A stretch of 64,000 nucleotides of DNA from an uncultured Pseudomonadota bacterium (GTDB taxonomy: Bacteria; Pseudomonadota; Gammaproteobacteria; Steroidobacterales; Steroidobacteraceae). Shown in pieces: positions 9,084 to 17,711 of the stretch. The stretch covers positions 62,001-126,000 of the forward strand of contig CAIKMS010000015.1 in NCBI GenBank assembly GCA_903828595.1, read 5' to 3'. The number at the start of each line of letters is the position of its first letter. The first letter of the stretch is position 1. The translations under genes were made by a program, and so were the position numbers. The notes below the pieces were generated by a model. The model had not been told where the DNA came from, did not search any database, and saw nothing but the letters and a program-made list of their open reading frames with translations.

Positions 9084-10916
9084 ATGCCAATCGTAACTCT
9101 CAAAGATGCCGAACTTGCTTACGGCCTGACTCCCTTGCTCGATCGCGCCCAACTGGTCATCCGCAGCGGCGAACGCGTGGCGCTGATCGGTCGTAACGGC
9201 ACGGGTAAATCCTCGCTGCTGTCCATTATCGCCGGCAGTCGCGGGCTGGACTCGGGCGAAGTACAACGCCGAGACGGCCTGTCCATCACGCTGGTTGAAC
9301 AGGAACCGGCATTGGGTGAGGCGCCATCCCTGCTCGATAGCGTACGTGCGCGCTGCGGCCTGCGGGCGGATGGTGATCATGGTGATGACCGAACCAGCTG
9401 GCGTATTGAAGCGCGAATTATTGAATACATGGATCGTTTGTCCGTAGATCCTAGCCGTGACCCGCTAGTAGCCTCTGGCGGTGAACGAAAGCGTGCCGCT
9501 TTAGCCGGTGCTTTTGCGCTGGATACGGATTTATTACTGCTAGATGAGCCTACCAATCACCTGGATTTGGACGGCATCACTGCGCTAGAAGAGCTCATTC
9601 AACGCAGTCGCTGCTGCTTACTCATCACCCATGACCGTTGGTTTTTAGACCGTGTTGCTACCCGCGTCATCGAATTAGATCGAGGCTATCTGCGCAGCTA
9701 TCCGGGCAATTTCACCGCCTACTCCAATCGCAAAGAGGAAGAGTTGGCCGCTGAAGCAACAGCCAATCGAAAATTTGATAAGTTCTGGGCGCAAGAAGAA
9801 GCGTGGATTCGGCGCGGTGTGGAAGCACGCCGTACCCGCGATGAAGGCCGCGTTAAGCGGCTAGAGCAACTGCGCGTGGAACGCTCCGCCCGACGTCAGC
9901 GCACCGGGATAATGAATCTGGCTATTGATGCCGCGACTCGCTCAGGCAAGTTAGTTGCCGAACTGGAAAACGTCACCAAGAGCTTTGGTGATCGGGTCAT
10001 CGTCAATGACTTAAGTTTGCGCATCATGCGCGGCGATCGGCTGGGTCTACTGGGCCCTAACGGCGCCGGCAAATCAACGCTTCTTAAGATATTACTGGGC
10101 GGTTTGCAGCCTGATACCGGCAGTGCGCGTTTAGGCACCAACTTAGATATCGCCTACTTTGATCAAATGCGTGCAGGCCTGGATCTGGATAAGAGCGTGG
10201 CGGAAAACGTCGCGCCGGGCTCGGACTGGGTGGAAATTGGCGGCCAGAAACGGCACATCACCAGTTACTTAGGCGACTTTCTGTTCTCACCTAAACGTGC
10301 TGCCACTCCGGTCAATGCTTTATCCGGCGGGGAGCGCAACAGGTTATTGCTGGCTCGCTTGTTTGCCAAACCGGCCAATCTGATCGTTTTAGACGAGCCA
10401 ACCAATGATCTGGATTTAGAGTCCTTGGATCTTTTGGAGTCGGTTCTTCAAGAATGTGCGGCCACCGTGCTTCTGGTCAGCCATGACCGCGCCTTTGTCG
10501 ATGCGGTGGTCACTCAAACTCTAGTGTCAGAGGGTAACGGCCGTTGGGGTGAATATATCGGCGGCTACAGTGATTGGCTTAGTCATCGCGACCGCCAAGC
10601 TACGGCTAATCGCAACGACATCAAAGCCAGCTCCGGCACGACATCCAGCACCAGTGCAGGCACGCCAGCACCGCGCAGCACGCGCCCGAAAATGTCCTAC
10701 AAAGAGACCCGTGAACTGGCTAGCCTACCGGTGGAGATCGAAGCGCTAGAAGCCGAGCAGACGGCCTTAACCGCTCAAATGAGTCAACCCGATTACCACC
10801 GCCGCCCGGCCGAAGATAAGAAAACCGACCGCGCTCGCCTAGATGCGATCCCCGCGCTGATTGAAAGCAAGCTGGCGCGCTGGGAAGAGCTCGAAGCACG
10901 CTCTACAAGCAATTAA
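9084..10916 (+). CDS. uup: ABC-F ATPase Uup
   Basis: Soluble ABC-F protein with two nucleotide-binding domains and no membrane part, 610 residues. The first Walker A is GRNGTGKSS near 36 with Walker B LLLLDEPTNHLDLDG; the second is GPNGAGKST near 324 with LIVLDEPTNDLDLES. Between them is the charged ABC-F linker (WIRRGVEARRTRDEGRVKRL), which contacts the ribosome in this family. The C-terminal 65 residues form the coiled-coil domain typical of Uup (SYKETRELASLPVEIEALEAE). Uup affects transposon excision and ribosome function in other species. It starts 52 bases after the upstream exporter gene and ends in a terminator. Confidence 0.93.
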   Translation: MPIVTLKDAELAYGLTPLLDRAQLVIRSGERVALIGRNGTGKSSLLSIIAGSRGLDSGEVQRRDGLSITLVEQEPALGEAPSLLDSVRARCGLRADGDHGDDRTSWRIEARIIEYMDRLSVDPSRDPLVASGGERKRAALAGAFALDTDLLLLDEPTNHLDLDGITALEELIQRSRCCLLITHDRWFLDRVATRVIELDRGYLRSYPGNFTAYSNRKEEELAAEATANRKFDKFWAQEEAWIRRGVEARRTRDEGRVKRLEQLRVERSARRQRTGIMNLAIDAATRSGKLVAELENVTKSFGDRVIVNDLSLRIMRGDRLGLLGPNGAGKSTLLKILLGGLQPDTGSARLGTNLDIAYFDQMRAGLDLDKSVAENVAPGSDWVEIGGQKRHITSYLGDFLFSPKRAATPVNALSGGERNRLLLARLFAKPANLIVLDEPTNDLDLESLDLLESVLQECAATVLLVSHDRAFVDAVVTQTLVSEGNGRWGEYIGGYSDWLSHRDRQATANRNDIKASSGTTSSTSAGTPAPRSTRPKMSYKETRELASLPVEIEALEAEQTALTAQMSQPDYHRRPAEDKKTDRARLDAIPALIESKLARWEELEARSTSN

Positions 10917-10925
10917 GCAGGCTAA

Positions 10926-10963
10926 GGCCGACCGGCAGGTGCGGTCGGCCAGCTTAAATTTTT
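10926..10963 (+). terminator. Terminator between uup and the convergent S9 peptidase gene
   Basis: Nine-bp perfect stem GGCCGACCG / CGGTCGGCC (10926-10934 with 10942-10950), 7-base loop, then AGCTTAAATTTTT. It lies 10 bases past the uup stop and just beyond the stop of the convergent gene, so it may serve both strands. Confidence 0.8.
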
Positions 10964-10968
10964 GGTTG

Positions 10969-13044
10969 TTAATGATTTAGGTGTTGATCCAACCAACCCA
11001 AAACCTCACGATGCCAGCGCAGCGAATTTTCAGGCTTCAAAACCCAATGGTTTTCGTCCGGGAACACCAATAGCTTCGACTCAATGCCACGACGCTGCAG
11101 GGCCGTGAACGTCGACAGGCCTTGCTCCAGCGGTACACGAAAATCCTGCTCGCCCTGAATCACTAACATGGGCGTCTTCCAGTTAGCGACGAACTTGGAG
11201 GGAGAGAACTTCTCATAGAGTTCCGGTGCAGCAAAAGCCGGGCCTGCGTGCTCCCACTCCTCGAACCACAACTCTTCCGTGCTGTAGTACATGGCACGCG
11301 AATCAAAAATGCCGTCGTGGTTTACCAGGCAGCGGAAGCGATCACTCCAGTTTCCGGCAATCAAATTGATCATGTATCCGCCGTAACTTGCCCCCAGCGC
11401 ACAGACACGATCACCGTCTAACCAATCAAAGCGGCTTTGGGCTGCCGCCAAACCTTTTTTCAGGTCTTCTAAAGGCTTTCCACCCCAGTCGCCACTAATC
11501 GAATCGGTAAACGCCTGCCCGTAGCCGGTGGATCCATGAAAATCAATAAAGACTACGGCATAACCGGCGCCGGAATAAATCTGTGGGTTCCAGCGATAAC
11601 TCCAGCCGTTACCAAACGATCCTTGGGGGCCGCCATGAATCAAAAAAGCCACGGGGTATTTTTGTCCGGGCTTGGCATTCCAGGGCTTCATCACATAGCC
11701 ATAGACAGTCTGGTTAGCAGCCCCTTGAAAGCTAAATTGTTCGGCAGCGCCAAACTGAACGTCCGACAAGGCCTCACGATTCACCTGCGTAAGACGAAGG
11801 GCATTACCCCCCTTTAGATCCACCGAATACAGTTCGGCCGGGGAACTTAAATGGCTCTGCGTGTAGAGAATTTGCTCGGCGCTTACATCAAAGCTCTCTA
11901 CCGTGCCAGCTTGCGTTAATCGCAGTACTGCGCCGTTCCTTGCATCAATCCGAAACAAGGGCTCTTGGCCGGTGTCTGCGGTCTGCACGATCAGTGCACT
12001 GCCGTCTTTGGTCCAGCGATAGCTCGCCACCGAATGATCCCAATCGTTAGCCAGCGCTCGACGCTTACCCGTAGCGACATCCAGCAACACCAAATGAAAT
12101 CGGTCTGCCTCAAATCCGGCTCGATCCATCGCTTTGTAAGCCAGAGTACGGCCGTCGGGAGAAAAACGAGGCTCGGCATCGGACGCCAGGTTATCCGGCG
12201 TTAGATTAACGGGAGCACCGCCCGTGACCGGCGACTGATACAGATCAAAGTTTGTTGACCAGGCTTCTGCTTTGCCAGCAACACGCACCGCATAAACCAG
12301 TGTCTTCCCATCGGGACTAAACGTGTAGTCCGACTCATCACCAAAGGGCTTGCCCGGCACGTCCCCGTCCAAACTGCCGGAAATATTGATTGGTTCACCC
12401 TGAGTGCGACCCTCAGCGTCTAGTTTGAGCGTGAACAAGACCGAACGGCGGCTATCCGACCACGTGTCCCAATGGCGCACAAACAAAGCGTCATACAGGC
12501 GCGCCTGACTCTTAGCATCAGCGAGGTTTTTTAACCTATCGCGCGTACAGACCAACGTCTCACAATCGCGAAACACCGACAAAGAAACCGCCAACCGATC
12601 ACCCTGTGGCGCTAGCTCAAAGCTCTCCACGTCCAACGGCAAATCGGTAATTGGCACAGCCTCGCCGCCGTTAAATGACAGCCGCCAAACCTGGCTTGAT
12701 CCAAACCGACTCGATAAAAAATACAGCGCATCGCCACTGGCTGACCAGCGCGGGTCACGGCTACTTGACACCTCGCGCGTCAGGCGTTGCAGAGTGGGCG
12801 TACGGCCCAGCGTCATCACATAGATTTCCGTGTGACCCCGATTTTTGGCCATGTCGGTATCGCGAACCGTGAAGGCCACACGACGCCCATCCGGTGATAA
12901 AACCGGCCCCGACGCGCGCCGCAGGCGCACCAGGTCATCCGGCGTCAAGCCGCGGGGGTTAGCCTGTGTGGGTGATGACAACACCACAAACAGCAGCAAA
13001 AAACTCAACGCCTTAGCCAACAGGATCCACCACAACCGCGCCAT
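10969..13044 (-). CDS. Exported S9 family (prolyl oligopeptidase) peptidase
   Basis: About 691 residues. A beta-propeller (roughly 50-420, with WD40-like TFSPDGKTLVYAVR and RFSPDGRTLAYKA repeats) is followed by an alpha/beta-hydrolase peptidase domain. The catalytic Ser is in GASYGGYM near 553, the Asp in IQGEQDFRVP near 635 and the His in PDENHWVL near 665, so the triad is complete. The start at 13044 has GGAG 8 bases upstream and a signal peptide (ARLWWILLAKALSFLLLFVV, cleavage near TQA-NP). An in-frame start at 13089 would add 15 residues ahead of the signal. It resembles dipeptidyl or acylaminoacyl peptidases and is probably periplasmic. Confidence 0.92.
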   Translation of the reverse strand: MARLWWILLAKALSFLLLFVVLSSPTQANPRGLTPDDLVRLRRASGPVLSPDGRRVAFTVRDTDMAKNRGHTEIYVMTLGRTPTLQRLTREVSSSRDPRWSASGDALYFLSSRFGSSQVWRLSFNGGEAVPITDLPLDVESFELAPQGDRLAVSLSVFRDCETLVCTRDRLKNLADAKSQARLYDALFVRHWDTWSDSRRSVLFTLKLDAEGRTQGEPINISGSLDGDVPGKPFGDESDYTFSPDGKTLVYAVRVAGKAEAWSTNFDLYQSPVTGGAPVNLTPDNLASDAEPRFSPDGRTLAYKAMDRAGFEADRFHLVLLDVATGKRRALANDWDHSVASYRWTKDGSALIVQTADTGQEPLFRIDARNGAVLRLTQAGTVESFDVSAEQILYTQSHLSSPAELYSVDLKGGNALRLTQVNREALSDVQFGAAEQFSFQGAANQTVYGYVMKPWNAKPGQKYPVAFLIHGGPQGSFGNGWSYRWNPQIYSGAGYAVVFIDFHGSTGYGQAFTDSISGDWGGKPLEDLKKGLAAAQSRFDWLDGDRVCALGASYGGYMINLIAGNWSDRFRCLVNHDGIFDSRAMYYSTEELWFEEWEHAGPAFAAPELYEKFSPSKFVANWKTPMLVIQGEQDFRVPLEQGLSTFTALQRRGIESKLLVFPDENHWVLKPENSLRWHREVLGWLDQHLNH

Positions 13045-14091
13045 AAAAAGACTCCAGATTGTTTCAAGACCTAGAGATTGTCCGGACAACCCTAGCGCCT
13101 AGCAACAAAAAACTAAGGTGAGGGTTTGACGCGCCGAACAAAAAAGCGCCGGCGTGTGCGCGGCGACCTCTGGCAAGTGGATAGGCCAAACCGTTAATCG
13201 GCGCTTACACCACCCGTTTCTAACTGCGTCGGTTGTTGTAGCGGCAGCTTGAAACTAAAACAGTTAGCCCGCGGCTCTGTAGCGCGTCATGCCCGTAGCT
13301 GGCTCAGCGCTTAAAAAAAGCAGGATCCGGTGACCCGGCGGGCAAGGAGTCTAGAAATCTGCGCTATCGGAAAATTCCAGCCAAGTGGTGGGCGCGCTCA
13401 ATCGCGCTACCAAAAGCCAGGGGTACGGAGTCGGCGCGTACCACCGACATCGTGAACGCAGAGGCTACGAACATTAAAGCCGGCATCCAGCGCGCCACGC
13501 GCGACGCACGAACCAGCGGGTAGTCCGCTCGATGGCATAAAAGGTTGGAGTGCATGGCTACCCTCTAAAGAACCTAAGTTTGTCAGCATCTGTGTACCGC
13601 AGCCGCAAAGGGCGCGCTGCCCGCCGACTCCAAACTGCGATTAACCTCGCGCAACCACTGACTGAGCCAAACTTTAAGTAAAACAGCACGGCCAGCCGAT
13701 GCAATGCTGGCGCGCCGGATTTACGCCACTGGCCGCCGCTTAGATTGCATGAACGCAGGAACTGGAATGGCGGATTAAACCAAGGTGCCTGCGGCGAGAT
13801 CACGGATCCCAGCTTGAAGAGGGGTAGGTACTTTGAACCAAGCCACTATTTGACAATATCCCTACTCAAGTGAAAAAACGCGGGCTGCGCGCGAGGGATT
13901 GCGAGCATCCGGCCGAATTATTGATACTTGGCACGCACTACCGTGAAATTTAAGCGCAAACTGCCTTAAAGTTAGCCTATAACCAATGAGATAGCTCGGT
14001 ACTTGGGCATCGTGAACGATTAGCACTTGGCAACGCGCCGTAAATAATTGGACGGATACGTACCTACACAATGTAAGGAACGAGAAAAGAG
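13045..14091. other. Long stretch without a convincing gene
   Basis: About 1.05 kb between the divergent S9 peptidase and PilY1-like genes. Frames in it are short and lack recognisable families. The only one worth naming is the possible small exported peptide at 13364-13555 on the minus strand. A TTGACA at 13850-13855 could be a -35 element, but no good -10 follows at the right distance. No repeat array, tRNA or transposase remnant is visible. Confidence 0.5.
13364..13555 (-). CDS. Possible small exported peptide
   Basis: A 63-codon frame starting MHSNLLCHRADYPLV, with AGAGGG just upstream of the ATG. It contains a hydrophobic segment (WMPALMFVASAFTMSVV) followed by RADS, which looks like a signal peptide and cleavage site, leaving a mature piece of about 21 residues. 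I recognise no family. It could equally be chance or the remnant of a decayed gene. An overlapping frame on the same strand (13407-13589) argues for caution. Confidence 0.22.
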   Translation of the reverse strand: MHSNLLCHRADYPLVRASRVARWMPALMFVASAFTMSVVRADSVPLAFGSAIERAHHLAGIFR

Positions 14092-17000
14092 ATGACGACT
14101 CCTACCAACTGCGTGACTACGACATCCCGAAACCCCTCGCCCACGCTAGCGGCTAACCGCACGACTCACGGCCGAACATGGCACTCGCTGAGTACCCTGC
14201 TGGTGCTGTTCTTCGGCGCCCTGCTGCTCAATAGCCCTGCGCAGGCTCAGTTTGCGGTCGGTGAAACCTTCAACACCCCGACCACAGACTTTTCTTGGAC
14301 CCCCATTGGTGGTGCCTGTCTGACAGCCGGCACATACAGCGTCAGCTCAAGCAGCACGATTCCGGGCTGCAAAGGCATGCCGTACTACAGCGCGACGCCG
14401 TACGCCAATACAGCGGCTGACGCGACCGGAAGCGGCGCCCTACGCTTCACCGCACCGGTGCTCAGCGAGTTTGGTGGCTTAATCTCTAATTTCGCCCTAC
14501 CCAACGATCAGGGCATTCAGATCAAGTTTGTCTCGTATATTTATGGCGGTAGCGGAACCACTTTAGGTTCCGACGGCCTGCTCTTCTTTCTGATCAATGC
14601 CGACGTGTACGATCCAACAAAAGCTGTCTACAACCCGGCTTCCAGCTATTACGTGTCGGGCGTGACCATTCCCAATGACATGGGCGCGTGGGGTGGTAGC
14701 TTAGGCTACGACTGCTCGAATCGAAATAACGACCAAGCGGACCTGCACCCGAACAAGGCGACTCGCGGCTACGATGGAATGATCGGCGCGTACATTGGCC
14801 TTGGCATTGACGAAAAGGGCGACTTCTTAAACGGCGTCGACAACACCAATACGGGCATTAATGGCAACGTGATTGATGTCCCTGTAGGTAACACTATCGG
14901 CTTGCGCGGCTATGGCAGCATCAATTGGTTCGCACTAAATAGCCAGTCTCCTGCCAATTACCCCACCGCCCTGTCCTCTGCCCAACGAGCTCAGGCCGTT
15001 CAGGCAACCTGCAAGAGCGGGACCCTATGGAATTACGCCCCAGTGCTCACCGGCGGATCGGCAGTCAACACCGGTATTTCTGTGCCGAACTACAGTTACT
15101 TTCCCCAGGGCTACAAAACCCTGACCGCCGCCACACCGATCTCCACAATTAATGCCTCTACTCGCGTCAATGCGATTCCAATCGCCTACAACTTGAAGGT
15201 GACCAGCGACGGCCTTTTAAGCCTGTCGTATTCGTACAATGGCGGAGCCTACCAACCCGTACTAACCGGCCAAGACATCACCAAGTCGAACGGACCGTTA
15301 CCCAGCGCGTTTTATCTTGGTTTCGGCGGCACCACCGGCGGTATAGGAACCAACTTTCACGAGATCTCGTGCTTTGCTGCGGCTCCGGCCGCCACCTCTG
15401 CCAGCTCCGCCGGCCTAAACCAGGTCCTGTCGAGTAAGGTTCAAACGACCTCGCAGGTATACTTCGCGTACTACGATCCAACGACCTATGCCGGTTCTCT
15501 GGTCGCCTCTAGCCTAGGCATCAATACGACCACCAATCAGGTAACCATCGCAACCAACGCCAACTGGGATGCTGCCTGTGGTTTAACCGGCACCAATAAC
15601 TGCGGGCCTACCGGCAATACCGTAGTCGCCGTTCAAGGGCCTAACTCCCGAAACATTCTCAGCTGGAACGGCACAACCGGCATCCCGTTCCAATACGCGA
15701 GCCTTAGTGCCACTCAGCAAGCAGCGTTGACAGCTGGTGATACCACGCCGAGTAACAATCGCACGAACTACCTGCGCGGCGATACAAGCAACAACATCAC
15801 CAGCCTTGGTGCTGGCCTATACCGCCGTCGAACCAGCATACTAGGCGATATTATTAATTCGACACCTACTTGGGTAGGTCCACCGGAGGCGCCCTACCCA
15901 AACACCTGGGCAGACAGTCTTTATTCCAGCCCGGTCCCGTTAGAAAACAGTGGCCAAACCTACGGCACCTTCGCAAGTGCGAATGCAAGCCGATTGAACG
16001 TTGTTTACGTCGGTGCCAACGATGGCCTGTTGCATGGCTTCAGGGCAGGCGGCACGGATCCTAGCACCGGTAATTTGGTGAACAGTGTAGCTACGCCAAA
16101 CGACGGCTATGAAGTTATGGCGTATATGCCATCAGCCGTCATTAATAGCATTCACAATACAACCGGAATCGGCGGTGTTGAGTTGGACTACTCCAACGCG
16201 CAGTACTCCCACAACTTCTACGTGGATGCGACCCCGGATACTGAAGATCTCTATTACAGCGGCGCTTGGCACACGTGGCTGGTCGGAGGCTTAGGTGCTG
16301 GGGGTGCGGCGATCTATGCGTTAGACATTACCAGCGCCAGTTTTTCAGAAAGTAATGCGTCCAGTATCGTCAAGGGCGAGTGGGATGCTGCTGCACTAAA
16401 CAAATTGTGCGGAAGCGGTTCGACCTGCGGCAGCAACTTAGGCAACACTTACGGCACGCCACAGATTCGCCGCTTGCACAACGGCAGCTGGGGCATCATT
16501 TTTGGTAATGGCTTCCAGAGCTCTACCGGTGTGGCCGGTATCTACATCATGACACTCAATAGCAGTGGAACGCCGACTAACGTGTACTTCCTACAAGCCC
16601 CCAGCGTCAGCGGCAACGGTTCAGCCAACGGCATTGCGTACGTGTCGCCTGTTGATTTGGACGGTGACCATGTCACTGACTACGTTTACGCAGGCGATCT
16701 GTACGGCAACATCTGGCGTTTTGATCTCACATCCAACCTACCCGCCAACTGGGCGGCGCCGTCGGCCCCGTTGTTCTCAACGCCCAATCAACAGCCGGTG
16801 ACCACCAAACTCTTGGTTGCCTCCATTCCTTCCAGCACGGGCCCTAACCGGGTGATGGTATCCTTTGGCACCGGCCAACAAACCCCGTTCACCGTTGTGA
16901 CGCCAACGTCTTACGTGACGGGCCAGCAGTACCTGTTTGGCATCTGGGACTGGAACATGGTGGCATGGAATAATAAGGGCAGCACGCTGTATGCAAGCCT

Positions 17001-17631
17001 TCCAGGGCCACAACCCAATGTTAATTTCGCACACCTGCAGGCGCAGTCTGTCACCGGTTCTTATGCTCCCAACGCGAACGACGATACCGCCGTTCCTGAT
17101 GCCGCCGGCAACGCGTATCGGACCGTCTCAAACAACACGATTTGTTGGTCGGGAACCACCGTGGGCACTACCTCCTGCGCCAATAGCGCCGCCCAGTTTG
17201 GCTGGTATTTAACGCTGCCAGGCACTTTGACTTACGTTGTTCAGGGAGTCAGCACAACGACGAATGAGCAAATCCTCTACAACCCGAGCTTGGTGAATGG
17301 ACAAATTATCGTGAACACCACCATTCCACCCAACTCCTCACCGCTGAACTGCACGCCAAGCAACACAACAGGCTGGACTTATTCGATCAATATTTCCAAT
17401 GGCGGATCGTCCAGTAAATCTGTGTTTACCGATAGCAACAATAACTTTAACGGCCTGTTTGAGAATGGTGTGCCGGTCTCAGCAGTTGCCTTGAACGGTA
17501 CCGGTTCGGTGTCTATCGTGAATCAGAACACGCTGGTGACTCAGACCTCAGCAGGTCTTCCAGTCACTTACGGCTACAACCCTAACGCCACCGCCGCGGC
17601 CAAGCGCCTGACCTGGATTCAGAAACGTTAG
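14092..17631 (+). CDS. PilY1-type beta-propeller protein with an L-type-lectin-like N-terminal domain
   Basis: Secreted protein of 1179 residues. A long signal peptide ends near residue 52 (hydrophobic LLVLFFGALLL, then AQA-QF). Residues of about 55-430 look like a bacterial L-type lectin: SDGLLFFLINADVYDP, GAWGGSLGYDCSN, GMIGAYIGLGIDEKGDF and a closing ALPSAFYLGFGGTTGG. From about 560 onward the protein is the PilY1/PilC beta-propeller: RRRTSILGDIINSTPTWVG, VVYVGANDGLLHGF, and the calcium-loop block D855-LDGDHVTD-863 followed by YAGDLYGNIWRFDL. PilY1 proteins act at type IV pilus tips in adhesion and mechanosensing; those I know carry a von Willebrand A domain in front, which I do not see here. 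No minor-pilin genes lie beside it. Confidence 0.85.
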   Translation: MTTPTNCVTTTSRNPSPTLAANRTTHGRTWHSLSTLLVLFFGALLLNSPAQAQFAVGETFNTPTTDFSWTPIGGACLTAGTYSVSSSSTIPGCKGMPYYSATPYANTAADATGSGALRFTAPVLSEFGGLISNFALPNDQGIQIKFVSYIYGGSGTTLGSDGLLFFLINADVYDPTKAVYNPASSYYVSGVTIPNDMGAWGGSLGYDCSNRNNDQADLHPNKATRGYDGMIGAYIGLGIDEKGDFLNGVDNTNTGINGNVIDVPVGNTIGLRGYGSINWFALNSQSPANYPTALSSAQRAQAVQATCKSGTLWNYAPVLTGGSAVNTGISVPNYSYFPQGYKTLTAATPISTINASTRVNAIPIAYNLKVTSDGLLSLSYSYNGGAYQPVLTGQDITKSNGPLPSAFYLGFGGTTGGIGTNFHEISCFAAAPAATSASSAGLNQVLSSKVQTTSQVYFAYYDPTTYAGSLVASSLGINTTTNQVTIATNANWDAACGLTGTNNCGPTGNTVVAVQGPNSRNILSWNGTTGIPFQYASLSATQQAALTAGDTTPSNNRTNYLRGDTSNNITSLGAGLYRRRTSILGDIINSTPTWVGPPEAPYPNTWADSLYSSPVPLENSGQTYGTFASANASRLNVVYVGANDGLLHGFRAGGTDPSTGNLVNSVATPNDGYEVMAYMPSAVINSIHNTTGIGGVELDYSNAQYSHNFYVDATPDTEDLYYSGAWHTWLVGGLGAGGAAIYALDITSASFSESNASSIVKGEWDAAALNKLCGSGSTCGSNLGNTYGTPQIRRLHNGSWGIIFGNGFQSSTGVAGIYIMTLNSSGTPTNVYFLQAPSVSGNGSANGIAYVSPVDLDGDHVTDYVYAGDLYGNIWRFDLTSNLPANWAAPSAPLFSTPNQQPVTTKLLVASIPSSTGPNRVMVSFGTGQQTPFTVVTPTSYVTGQQYLFGIWDWNMVAWNNKGSTLYASLPGPQPNVNFAHLQAQSVTGSYAPNANDDTAVPDAAGNAYRTVSNNTICWSGTTVGTTSCANSAAQFGWYLTLPGTLTYVVQGVSTTTNEQILYNPSLVNGQIIVNTTIPPNSSPLNCTPSNTTGWTYSINISNGGSSSKSVFTDSNNNFNGLFENGVPVSAVALNGTGSVSIVNQNTLVTQTSAGLPVTYGYNPNATAAAKRLTWIQKR

Positions 17632-17637
17632 TTTTAA

Positions 17638-17679
17638 GTTACTTCAGCAACACGACCTTAGACGTGTTGCTGAAGTAAC
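17638..17679. terminator. Perfect 17-bp inverted repeat between convergent genes
   Basis: GTTACTTCAGCAACACG (17638-17654), an 8-base loop, then its exact reverse complement (17663-17679). It starts 7 bases after the stop of the PilY1-like gene, and the convergent NRAMP gene ends 33 bases further on. The stem would form on either strand, fitting a bidirectional terminator, but neither side has a real T-tract. Confidence 0.6.
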
Positions 17680-17711
17680 CTGCGTTTAAGCTAGGTAGGT
17701 CGACGATCTGT

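Noticed and set aside
13850-13855. TTGACA as the -35 of a promoter for the PilY1-like gene
   Set aside because: No acceptable -10 hexamer is found 15-19 bases downstream.
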